Assembly: GCA_018825765.1 (NCBI GenBank)
Contig: JAHKAQ010000017.1
Location: forward strand, 1 to 5,392
Origin: Patescibacteria group bacterium
GTDB lineage: Bacteria > Patescibacteriota > Minisyncoccia > CAIUEV01 > JAHKAQ01
Direction of reading: 5' to 3'
DNA: 5,392 bases
The position numbers and the translations under genes were made by a program. Below are positions 1 to 5,392 of the stretch, one piece after another (position 1 is the first letter of the stretch; each line of letters opens with the position of its first letter). The notes beneath the pieces are model-generated. The model worked only from the letters and a program-made list of their open reading frames with translations, was not told where the DNA came from and did not search any database.

Positions 1-69
1 ATTGACTTTCCTGAAAAAATCAGTCAATCTTTACAGGTAAGCTTCTTAGAGTTACTTAATCCTTTGTAA
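1..69 (+). CDS. Possible C-terminal tail of an upstream gene (partial)
   Basis: Reading frame 1 is open from the window edge to a TAA at 67-69, giving 22 residues that end ELLNPL. The other two forward frames close early, at 3-5 and 38-40. The stretch is too short to show a family or to exclude chance. A perfect 7-bp inverted repeat (ATTGACT at 1-7, AGTCAAT at 22-28) lies inside it, which would be unusual within a coding tail and leaves open that this is an intergenic hairpin instead. No function can be given. Confidence 0.2.
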   Translation: MDFPEKISQSLQVSFLELLNPL

Positions 70-150
70 TAGATTGCGCGATTTCTTATTCAAGGATTCA
101 GAGCTTTGCTTAATGTGTTAAAGTTCTGGTAAAAGAAAAAATAAGAAGAA

Positions 151-156
151 TACAAT
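151..156 (+). promoter_or_regulatory. Candidate -10 box for the RRM gene
   Basis: TACAAT matches the sigma-70 -10 consensus at five of six positions and lies 29 bp before the RRM start codon, in an A/T-rich stretch. That would give a 5' leader of about 20-25 nt. No good -35 box is visible at 16-18 bp spacing; the nearest candidate, TTCTGG at 124-129, is poor and 21 bp away. The rest of 70-185 shows no coding potential and no RNA gene I recognise. Confidence 0.3.
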
Positions 157-185
157 AATAATCATTTTAAAATCAATCCAAAGGT

Positions 186-491
186 ATGAACAAAAATTTA
201 TACGTGGGCGGGTTATCCTATGACACCACGGAAGATTCACTAAGCAAAGCTTTTTCCCAGGCAGGCACCGTAGAATCAGCGAACATAATTACTAATAAGA
301 TGACTGGCCAGAGCAAAGGATTCGGATTCGTGGAAATGTCCACTCCAGAAGAAGCCAAGAAGGCCATTGAACTGTTTAACGGCAAAGAATTTGAAGGACG
401 CAATCTCACGGTTAACGAAGCCAGACCTCCCAGAAAAGATTTCGGATCAGACAGAGGAGGCTTTGAACCTCGACAAGGCAACAACTGGTAG
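186..491 (+). CDS. Small RRM-domain RNA-binding protein
   Basis: This 101-residue protein is one RNA recognition motif with a short tail. RNP-2 is LYVGGL (residues 5-10) and RNP-1 is KGFGFVEM (44-51); both carry the aromatic residues that stack on single-stranded RNA (Y6, F46, F48). The fold spans about residues 4-79 and ends in LTVNEARPP. The tail from about 80 is basic and Gly-rich (DRGGF, 89-93), like the tails of bacterial RRM proteins such as the cyanobacterial Rbp family. Such proteins bind single-stranded RNA in the cytoplasm, and some are induced by cold; nothing here shows its targets. The ATG at 186 is chosen because RNP-2 begins only four residues later. AAGG at 181-184 is 1 nt from the ATG, too close to be a normal ribosome binding site. 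The gene appears to be monocistronic, with its own terminator 25 bp downstream. Confidence 0.93.
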   Translation: MNKNLYVGGLSYDTTEDSLSKAFSQAGTVESANIITNKMTGQSKGFGFVEMSTPEEAKKAIELFNGKEFEGRNLTVNEARPPRKDFGSDRGGFEPRQGNNW

Positions 492-515
492 ACCGCTGAA
501 AGATTCAATAAAGGC

Positions 516-549
516 AAAAAGGGGATGCGCGCACAACCCCTTTTTGTTT
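516..549 (+). terminator. Intrinsic terminator after the RRM gene
   Basis: AAAAAGGGG (516-524) pairs perfectly with CCCCTTTTT (537-545) across a 12-nt loop (525-536), followed by GTTTT. The G/C core with a flanking A tract and trailing T tract is a classic rho-independent terminator, and the A tract makes it look bidirectional. The loop contains the self-complementary TGCGCGCA (526-533), which could give a competing inner pairing. It begins 25 bp after the RRM stop and separates that gene from the U32 gene. Confidence 0.85.
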
Positions 550-577
550 TCCTTGAAATAAATATTTTCTTCATTTT

Positions 578-1780
578 ATGGAACTATTAGCTCCGGCCGG
601 CGACTTAAATAAACTAAAATACGCCTTTGCTTACGGCGCCCAGGCCGTCTACTGCGGTGTTCCTGATTTCTCTCTCCGCGGCGGCCGGGTCAATAAATTT
701 ACCAGAGCCGACGTTAAAAAGGGAATAAAATACGCTCACGCCCTCAAGAAAAAGGTCTATGTTACCTTAAATATCTATCCTCACAATCAAAAATTTGATC
801 AATTCAAGCGATACCTTCCCCGCGTCATTGAACTCGGTCCGGACGCGATTATCGCTTCTGATCCCGGCATCATAGCTCAGATCAGAAAAAAATATCCCCG
901 GCAGGCGATTCACTTGTCCACCCAGGCCAACGCCCTGAATTACGGAGCAATAGAATTCTGGAAAAAACAAGGCATTTCAAGGGTTATTCTTGCCAGGGAA
1001 ACTACCTTGAAACAAGCGGCCCGGATCAAACAAAGAGTTCCAAACATTGAACTGGAGTATTTTTGCCACGGAGCTATGTGTCTGGCCTATTCAGGCCGCT
1101 GTCTACTTTCAGCCTGGTTTAACTCGCGATCAGCCAACCAGGGAGAATGCAGTCAACCCTGCCGCTGGCCCTGGAAAGAAAAAGCGCGCCGCAAACGCTC
1201 CCTGTATTTGGAAGAAGATGAAAATGGAACCTATATTTTCAATAGTAAAGATTTATGCCTCATAGAATATTTAGATCAGCTGGAAAAAACAAAAATTAAC
1301 GGTTTAAAAATAGAAGGCCGCAACAAAAGCCTTTATTACATAACCACCGTGGTTAAATATTACGCTCAGGCGCTTAAAGCCCGGGGCAAGGCCCGAAAAA
1401 AAATTCAAATTAAAGCCTTAAAAGAATTCAGTAAATTAGGCAATCGTCAATACACCACGGGTTTTGCCTTTGGAGCCGACCCGCGGATTCAGAATTTTTC
1501 CTGTTCCAGAAACCAAAGTCGATACAAAATGGTCGGAGAATTAATTAAAGTTCAGGATAAAAAAAACAACCTTTTTGAAGTTCGGGTTCATAACGCCATA
1601 AAGTCCGGCTCCTTTATTCAAGCCCTAAGCCCGGATAATCAAAAAAAAGTAAAAGTAGAAAAAATATTCAACCATAAAAAAATTTCTCAAAAATCCGCCC
1701 ATGGCGGAACTGATAAGATGTGGTATATTAAATTCAATAAACCGTTGGATCAATGGACAATTTTTCAAAGCCGCGGCTAA
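578..1780 (+). CDS. U32-family protein, YegQ/TrhP-like (probable RNA hydroxylase)
   Basis: The 400-residue product belongs to peptidase family U32. It starts ELLAPAG with a YegQ-type SLR segment (32-34) and carries the full U32 signature at 160-178 (E160, F162, G165, C168, G173, C175, S178). GECSQPCRW (189-197), IFNSKDLCLIE (220-230) and LKIEGR (243-248) follow; a C-terminal U32 domain spans about 318-398. C168, C175, C191 and C195 are candidates for the iron-sulfur cluster reported in this family. Although named peptidases, YegQ/TrhP members are known to support prephenate-dependent formation of 5-hydroxyuridine at tRNA position 34, and the relative RlhA hydroxylates 23S rRNA. By similarity this is more likely TrhP-like than RlhA-like, since it is near the length of YegQ and lacks RlhA's extra domain. 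The ATG is chosen because family homology begins at residue 2. No Shine-Dalgarno precedes it, only a T-rich leader. It probably heads a unit with uppP, 12 bp downstream. An (A)8 run lies at 1641-1648. Confidence 0.93.
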   Translation: MELLAPAGDLNKLKYAFAYGAQAVYCGVPDFSLRGGRVNKFTRADVKKGIKYAHALKKKVYVTLNIYPHNQKFDQFKRYLPRVIELGPDAIIASDPGIIAQIRKKYPRQAIHLSTQANALNYGAIEFWKKQGISRVILARETTLKQAARIKQRVPNIELEYFCHGAMCLAYSGRCLLSAWFNSRSANQGECSQPCRWPWKEKARRKRSLYLEEDENGTYIFNSKDLCLIEYLDQLEKTKINGLKIEGRNKSLYYITTVVKYYAQALKARGKARKKIQIKALKEFSKLGNRQYTTGFAFGADPRIQNFSCSRNQSRYKMVGELIKVQDKKNNLFEVRVHNAIKSGSFIQALSPDNQKKVKVEKIFNHKKISQKSAHGGTDKMWYIKFNKPLDQWTIFQSRG

Positions 1781-1792
1781 TTCATTGCCCTT

Positions 1793-2626
1793 ATGTCAGA
1801 CTTTTTTTCATCAATTTTTTTGGGTGTTGTTCAGGGATTGGGAGAATTTATTCCGGTTTCCTCTTCCGGTCATCTTATCCTCGCCCGTTATGTGTTTAAC
1901 CTGGATTTAAATTTTAGCCCGGCCCAATACCTGGCTTTTGACGTGGCCCTGCACCTTGGAACTTTATGCGCGGTCGTTCTTTATTTTCGAAGAAAAATTA
2001 AAAAAACAATTCTCAGTCACACCCGCGATCAAAGGAAAAAATTAATCTCCCTGCTCATCCTTACCACCCTGCCCGGCGCTATAGCCGGTGTTGTTTTCAG
2101 CGATCTTATCGAAGAAATCTTTAGAAGCCCGGCTTCCGTGGCCTCCATGATTTTTTTCTACGGCCTGCTTCTCCTGGCCGCTGATCTCCACTACCGCAAC
2201 CAAAAAAAAGAAACCGCCGAGCTTGCCTTTCCTTTGGACGAAAAAATTCACGAACTGCCCTGTTACAAGGCTTTCATTATCGGTATGTTCCAGGCGCTGG
2301 CGCTTATTCCCGGAACGTCCCGTTCAGGCGCTACCATAACCGGCGGACTTTTTCTGGGGCTTGACCGGAAAGACGCGGCCAAACTTTCATTTTTTATCTC
2401 TATTCCCATTATTTTTGGCGCCGGCCTGATACAGGTTCCGGCTCTTATCGATTCAGGCCTTAATCCACGGGTGTTTGTCACGGGGTTTTTCGTTTCTTTT
2501 CTGGTGGGTTTTCTTTCCATTAAGTTCATGCTAAGATATCTGGCCGCCAGGAGTTATGTTTTATTTGTTGCTTATCGGATAATTCTCGCTCTTATCATAT
2601 TTGGAATTATCGCCTGCCGCGGCTGA
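1793..2626 (+). CDS. uppP: Undecaprenyl-diphosphatase (BacA/UppP family)
   Basis: UppP is an integral membrane enzyme that dephosphorylates undecaprenyl diphosphate to recycle the lipid carrier used for peptidoglycan and surface glycans; its overproduction is known to give bacitracin resistance. The 277-residue product matches the usual length. The first family motif, (E/Q)xxxE, is Q14-G-L-G-E18, followed by PVSSSGH (21-27), where S25 and H27 align with conserved residues. The second motif, PGTSRSGAT, lies at 173-181 with the catalytic arginine R177. Hydrophobic segments lie near 52-64, 84-104, 117-131, 159-171, 196-217, 227-246 and 254-273, as expected for a polytopic protein. Q14 replaces the first glutamate of the E. 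coli enzyme, a variant the family motif allows. The ATG lies 12 bp after the U32 stop with no Shine-Dalgarno, which suggests co-transcription. An (A)8 run occurs at 2202-2209. Confidence 0.97.
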   Translation: MSDFFSSIFLGVVQGLGEFIPVSSSGHLILARYVFNLDLNFSPAQYLAFDVALHLGTLCAVVLYFRRKIKKTILSHTRDQRKKLISLLILTTLPGAIAGVVFSDLIEEIFRSPASVASMIFFYGLLLLAADLHYRNQKKETAELAFPLDEKIHELPCYKAFIIGMFQALALIPGTSRSGATITGGLFLGLDRKDAAKLSFFISIPIIFGAGLIQVPALIDSGLNPRVFVTGFFVSFLVGFLSIKFMLRYLAARSYVLFVAYRIILALIIFGIIACRG

Positions 2627-2653
2627 TAAAATATTTAAAAATTTTTCTAAAAA

Positions 2654-2673
2654 GATTGCCGGAGGGAGCAATT
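2654..2673 (+). promoter_or_regulatory. Small hairpin with GGAGGG in its loop, upstream of galU
   Basis: ATTGC (2655-2659) pairs with GCAAT (2668-2672), and a G-T pair can extend the stem. The 8-nt loop contains GGAGGG (2661-2666), the best Shine-Dalgarno-like string between genes in the window. It lies 22 nt before the galU ATG, beyond normal spacing, and an in-frame TAA at 2674-2676 rules out an upstream in-frame start. It could be a standby ribosome site, a protein-binding hairpin or chance. There is no T tract, so it is not a typical terminator. Confidence 0.25.
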
Positions 2674-2688
2674 TAAAAGCCAACTCAC

Positions 2689-3627
2689 ATGATGGATAAT
2701 GATCGGCCAATCAAAAAAGCAGTGCTCCCTGTAGCCGGATTCGGCACTCGTTTTCTTCCGGCTACTCGCGCCCAACCCAAAGAAATGCTTCCTATAGTGG
2801 ACAAGCCGGTTGTCCAGCATATTGTGGAAGAATGCGTCGCTTCAGGCATTGATGAGATAATTTTTGTCACGGGCCGCAACAAAAGAGCCATTGAAGACCA
2901 TTTTGACTATATTCCTGAACTGGAAGATCTTCTGGTTAGAAAGGGCATGTTTTCAGAAATCCAGGAATTTGAAAAACTGCGCGAAAAAATAAATATTACT
3001 TACGTGCGCCAGGATAAACAAATGGGTAACGGCCACGCCCTGCTTTGCACCAAAAAGCTCCTGCGAGACCATGAGCCTTTCATTTTTTGCAACGCCGATG
3101 ACATAATTTTTTCCCAAACCCCGGCCATAAAACAAATGATCGCCCAGTATGAAAAAAATCAGATTGTCCAGGAAATGGTGGGGGTAATTGAAGTTCCCGC
3201 TGAACAGGTGGAGAAGTGCGGTATTATTGAACCGGCCCGCTTTGAGTATTCCAAAGAACAGGAACTGCCCGTGGTTTTTGAAGTAGCCGCCATCATTGAA
3301 AAACCAAGCGTTTTTGAAGCTCCTTCCCGCTACGCTAACCCCGGCCGCTATATTTTAACTCCTGATATTTTCAAGGCCCTGGAACGCACTGAAACCGGCA
3401 TTGGCGGCGAACTCTGGATTTCAGACGCTTTTAATAACCTGAAAAAACAAAAACCAATCTACGCCTGCCAAATCCAGGGAAAACGTTTTGATTGCGGCAA
3501 TAAATTAGAATATTTAAAGGCCGTGGTGGAATTCGGCAAACATCATCCTCAGATCGGCGAGGAATTCAATCAATGGCTTAAAAGTCTGGCTGAAAAAGAA
3601 AAACTTATCGAACAGCAGTCTCTTTAA
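2689..3627 (+). CDS. galU: UTP--glucose-1-phosphate uridylyltransferase (GalU-type)
   Basis: GalU forms UDP-glucose from UTP and glucose 1-phosphate in the cytoplasm, supplying glycosyltransferases that build surface polysaccharides. The 312-residue product has the nucleotidyltransferase signature at 10-35: VAGFGTR (15-21) binds the nucleotide, and PKEML (30-34) carries the conserved lysine K31. Further family landmarks are VDKP (37-40), the Asp pair D137-D138, CGIIEP (177-182), IEKPS (203-207), GRYILTPDIF (219-228) and RFDCGNKLEYLKA (266-278). Length is close to the 302 residues of E. coli GalU. Some positions differ: NADD replaces the common xPDD/xGDD, GNGHA replaces the usual GLGHA, and ELWISDA (241-247) replaces EIQLTDA, so substrate preference could deviate from glucose. 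Two ATGs are adjacent (2689, 2692); an in-frame stop at 2674 excludes a longer start. It follows uppP by 62 bp and is probably in the same unit. Confidence 0.93.
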   Translation: MMDNDRPIKKAVLPVAGFGTRFLPATRAQPKEMLPIVDKPVVQHIVEECVASGIDEIIFVTGRNKRAIEDHFDYIPELEDLLVRKGMFSEIQEFEKLREKINITYVRQDKQMGNGHALLCTKKLLRDHEPFIFCNADDIIFSQTPAIKQMIAQYEKNQIVQEMVGVIEVPAEQVEKCGIIEPARFEYSKEQELPVVFEVAAIIEKPSVFEAPSRYANPGRYILTPDIFKALERTETGIGGELWISDAFNNLKKQKPIYACQIQGKRFDCGNKLEYLKAVVEFGKHHPQIGEEFNQWLKSLAEKEKLIEQQSL

Positions 3628-3635
3628 CAAGTTCA

Positions 3636-3663
3636 TTGTAAAACAAAGAAAATATGATAAAAT
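3636..3663 (+). promoter_or_regulatory. Candidate promoter between galU and the glycosyltransferase gene
   Basis: TTGTAA (3636-3641) and TAAAAT (3658-3663) are separated by 16 bp and match the sigma-70 boxes at four and five of six positions. An overlapping TATGAT (3653-3658) is an alternative -10. Transcription from here would run through the inverted-repeat element before reaching the glycosyltransferase gene. In sequence this A/T-rich, such matches arise easily by chance. Confidence 0.25.
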
Positions 3664-3670
3664 TACCTAA

Positions 3671-3755
3671 AGGGTCTGTTGCCAAATAGCATTTCTACTG
3701 CAATTTCCATTTTTCGGTCAAATTCGTAACGAAAGCCTATTCGGCAACAGACCCT
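3671..3755. mobile_element. MITE-like inverted-repeat element, 85 bp
   Basis: The arms at 3670-3689 and 3737-3756 are inverted repeats matching at 19 of 20 positions, with one mismatch at 3684/3742; the outer 14 bp, AAGGGTCTGTTGCC, are perfect. About 47 bp lie between the arms, with no coding capacity. Placing the ends at 3671 and 3755 leaves a direct TAA on each side (3668-3670 and 3756-3758), which also reads as TAAA on both sides if the left end is shifted by one. The terminal GGGTCTGTTGC resembles the (G)-CTGTTGC-type ends I recall for IS5- and IS6-family elements, and a T-N-A duplication suits some IS5 groups; this assignment is from memory. A non-autonomous MITE fits best. A long-range RNA hairpin or terminator is the main alternative, but the loop is large and no T tract follows directly. 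Confidence 0.5.
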
Positions 3756-3787
3756 TAAACGTGTTTACTTTTTAGGTTTAATCTTTT

Positions 3788-4915
3788 ATGAAAATCGCTA
3801 TTGACGCTGCTGATCTTTGTGATAAGCGAATTGACGGAACGAGAATATATATAAAAAACGTCCTTGATCATCTTGGACATCTATCGCCGGCTGACAATTT
3901 TTTTATTTATTCCAAGGGGCGGCTGAATCCGGCCTTAAAATTTAAAAAATACTCTAATTACACTATCCGCTGCTCCAGCGCTCCTTTTTTTTGGACTCAA
4001 CTCAAATTTCCCTTTGAATTAAAAAAAGACAAGCCTGATGTTCTGTGGATGCCGCTCCAAACCGTTCCTTATCTTATTCCCTCAGACCTCAAAGTAGTAG
4101 TCACTATTCATGACCTGGCTTTTAAGATTTTCCCCCATCATTTTCCGGCTAAAGACTGTTTCTTGCTCAATTTGTTTACCAAAAAAGCAATTAAGCAAGC
4201 CGCGAAAATAATCGCTGTTTCAAAAAATACCAAGCAGGATATTATAAAATATTACCAGGCGCCGGCTTCTAAAATACAAGTCATTTACCATGGCTTCAAC
4301 AGAAAAATTTTTAACCCCAAAACCGCCCAAAATCCGGCCGCCATTAAAAAAATAAAAAATAAATTTAAAATAAAAAAAGATTATTTGCTCTACGTGGGCG
4401 CTATTCAGCCCAGGAAAAACCTTAGCGTTCTTTTAAAAGCTTTTGAAACAGTAAAAGAAAATCAATCCGGCCGGGAGCTTTCCCTGGTTTTGGCCGGACC
4501 CAGGGCCTGGCTCAATCAGATCGTGTTTAAACAAATCCAGTCCTGCCGTTTCGCTTCTGATATAATCTTTACCGGTCCGTTTAAAACCCGCGAACTTCCA
4601 GGCCTGTTAGGCGCGGCCAGGGCTTTTGTTTTCCCCTCACTCTATGAAGGTTTTGGCATTCCAGTTCTGGAAGCCATGGCCTCGGGCACGCCGGTTATCT
4701 CTTCTGATAACTCAAGCTTGCCCGAAGTAGGGGGCGGGGCTCCTCAATATTTCAACGCCCAAAATTCTTCAGAACTCGCCGCTATCATAAAAAACGTGCT
4801 TGACAGTCCGGGTCTTCAGAAAAGCATGCGGCAAAAAGGCCTGGAACAGGCCCGGAAATTTTCCTGGGAAAAGTGCGCCAAACTTACCAGTCAGATTTTA
4901 ACTGATCATAAATGA
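3788..4915 (+). CDS. GT4-like glycosyltransferase (GT-B fold)
   Basis: The 375-residue product is a retaining GT-B glycosyltransferase of the GT4/'group 1' type, which transfers sugar from a nucleotide donor to a lipid-linked or glycan acceptor at the inner face of the membrane. The N-terminal acceptor domain covers about 1-175, with TIHDL (106-110, H108), IAVSKNTKQDI (142-152) and VIYHGFN (165-171). The C-terminal donor domain begins near LYVGAIQPRKNL (201-212) and includes LVLAGP (233-238), FTGPF (261-265) and FPSLYEGFGIPVLEAMASGTPVI, residues 282-304. E287 and E295 form the E-x7-E motif typical of donor binding. No signal peptide or membrane helix is evident. Donor and acceptor cannot be told from sequence; the mannosyltransferase-like branch is possible. 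The ATG is the first start after the MITE-like element, preceded only by a T-rich leader with a distant AGG. Its TGA overlaps the pyrB ATG by 4 nt, so the two are probably co-translated. Confidence 0.93.
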   Translation: MKIAIDAADLCDKRIDGTRIYIKNVLDHLGHLSPADNFFIYSKGRLNPALKFKKYSNYTIRCSSAPFFWTQLKFPFELKKDKPDVLWMPLQTVPYLIPSDLKVVVTIHDLAFKIFPHHFPAKDCFLLNLFTKKAIKQAAKIIAVSKNTKQDIIKYYQAPASKIQVIYHGFNRKIFNPKTAQNPAAIKKIKNKFKIKKDYLLYVGAIQPRKNLSVLLKAFETVKENQSGRELSLVLAGPRAWLNQIVFKQIQSCRFASDIIFTGPFKTRELPGLLGAARAFVFPSLYEGFGIPVLEAMASGTPVISSDNSSLPEVGGGAPQYFNAQNSSELAAIIKNVLDSPGLQKSMRQKGLEQARKFSWEKCAKLTSQILTDHK

Positions 4916-5392
4916 AAACTCATTTTTTAAATATTGAAGATCTTAGCCCGAAAGAAATTCAAGCCCTTATTAAACGAGCTCGGGAAATCAAAAAAAATCC
5001 CCGATTATCAAACAAAAAACTCGCCGGAAAAGTTATCGCCAGTCTTTTTTTCGAACCCTCAACCCGCACCAGGTTAAGTTTTGAATCCGCCGCCTTAAGG
5101 CTTGGCGCCGGCGTCATCGGTTTCGCTGATCCGCTGACTACTTCTTACGGCGGCAAGGGAGAATCTTTTTTAGACACTATCCGAATAATTTCCGGTTACG
5201 CCGATTTAATCATTATTCGCCATCCCAAAGCCGGCGCGGCCCAAAAAGCCGCCAAAGTTTCCAGCGTGCCGGTAATTAACGCCGGCGACGGCCCAAATCA
5301 ACATCCCACCCAGACACTTCTTGATCTTATGGCTATTCAGGAAACTCAAAAAAAAATCAACAACTTAAATATCGCCCTGATGGGCGACCTGA
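4912..5392 (+). CDS. pyrB: Aspartate carbamoyltransferase catalytic subunit (3' end beyond window)
   Basis: PyrB joins carbamoyl phosphate and aspartate to give carbamoyl-aspartate, the committed step of pyrimidine synthesis, in the cytoplasm as a trimer. The window holds 160 codons plus one base, roughly half of the usual ~305 residues, with no stop. The carbamoyl-phosphate loop FFEPSTRTR (46-54) gives S50, T51, R52 and T53. S78 and K82, in TTSYGGKGE (76-84), match the loop that reaches into the neighbouring active site (E. coli S80, K84). R103 matches R105, and HPTQ (131-134) matches H134 and Q137. HPTQ and the S78/K82 loop favour aspartate over ornithine carbamoyltransferase. ALMGDL at the edge begins the aspartate domain. 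The ATG lies in an ATGA overlap with the glycosyltransferase stop, with no Shine-Dalgarno, which suggests translational coupling. A run of nine A (5348-5356) encodes QKK. No pyrI is visible, so allosteric control is unknown. Confidence 0.96.
   Translation, partial: MKTHFLNIEDLSPKEIQALIKRAREIKKNPRLSNKKLAGKVIASLFFEPSTRTRLSFESAALRLGAGVIGFADPLTTSYGGKGESFLDTIRIISGYADLIIIRHPKAGAAQKAAKVSSVPVINAGDGPNQHPTQTLLDLMAIQETQKKINNLNIALMGDL

Noticed and set aside
454..459. AGGAGG string within the RRM gene
   Set aside because: It encodes part of the Arg-Gly-Gly tail and has no start codon of a supported gene at a suitable distance.
367..561. 64-codon + strand frame overlapping the RRM gene's 3' half
   Set aside because: It starts inside the RRM coding region in another frame and reads through the terminator stem, with no family resemblance.
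218..574. 118-codon open frame on the - strand over the RRM gene
   Set aside because: It lies antisense to a well-supported RRM gene and runs through the terminator. Its translation shows no recognisable domain.
553..581. TTGAAA as a -35 box for the U32 gene
   Set aside because: The matching -10 would be TTATGG, overlapping the start codon and matching poorly, so transcription would begin inside the gene.
1701..1910. 69-codon + strand frame bridging the U32 gene and uppP
   Set aside because: It is out of frame with both genes, and both are intact with family motifs up to their ends. It does not indicate a frameshift or fusion.
2042..2529. Two - strand frames (2042-2251 and 2263-2529) inside uppP
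   Set aside because: They are antisense to conserved uppP motifs and have no plausible product.
3671..3755. Inverted repeat read as a plain rho-independent terminator for galU
   Set aside because: The loop is about 47 nt and the right arm is followed by TTAAACG rather than a T tract. The flanking direct repeats fit an insertion better, though a termination role is not excluded.
3756..3767. TAAACGTGTTTA as an operator or terminator upstream of the glycosyltransferase gene
   Set aside because: The stem would be only about four A/T pairs, it overlaps the presumed target duplication of the MITE-like element, and no second copy is visible.
1..5392. A novel defence, toxin or biosynthetic system
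   Set aside because: Every gene in the window belongs to a recognisable housekeeping or envelope family, and no unexplained open frame remains.

Overview
The window is a compact bacterial stretch with six genes, all on the + strand, and no rRNA, tRNA, CRISPR array or complete transposon. In order it holds: a small RNA-recognition-motif (RRM) protein (186-491) closed by a strong intrinsic terminator (516-549); a U32-family protein of the YegQ/TrhP type (578-1780); the undecaprenyl-diphosphatase UppP (1793-2626); a GalU-type UTP--glucose-1-phosphate uridylyltransferase (2689-3627); a 160-bp intergenic region filled mostly by an 85-bp near-palindromic, MITE-like element (3671-3755); a GT4-like glycosyltransferase (3788-4915); and the first 160 codons of aspartate carbamoyltransferase PyrB (4912 to the window edge), which overlaps the glycosyltransferase by 4 nt. 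The first 185 bases contain only a possible 22-codon tail of an upstream gene and a possible promoter.

The organism is clearly bacterial (UppP, PyrB, intrinsic terminator). TGA is used as a stop at the ends of uppP and the glycosyltransferase, so code 11 fits and code 25 does not. None of the six starts has a Shine-Dalgarno sequence at normal spacing, genes are tightly packed, proteins are lysine-rich, and poly-A tracts inside genes are common. These traits together suggest a streamlined lineage such as Patescibacteria (CPR). That placement is an inference, not something the sequence proves.

Together the genes suggest surface-polymer metabolism mixed with housekeeping. UppP recycles the lipid carrier, GalU makes an activated sugar nucleotide, and the glycosyltransferase could use such sugars. 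The U32 protein probably hydroxylates RNA, the RRM protein probably binds RNA, and PyrB catalyses the first committed step of pyrimidine synthesis, whose end product UTP is GalU's substrate. U32-uppP-galU (gaps of 12 and 62 bp) look like one transcription unit, and glycosyltransferase-pyrB another.

I did not find a convincing undescribed system. The items most worth a second look are the MITE-like element with apparent TAA(A) target duplications, the absence of Shine-Dalgarno sites, and the GGAGGG placed in a hairpin loop upstream of galU.
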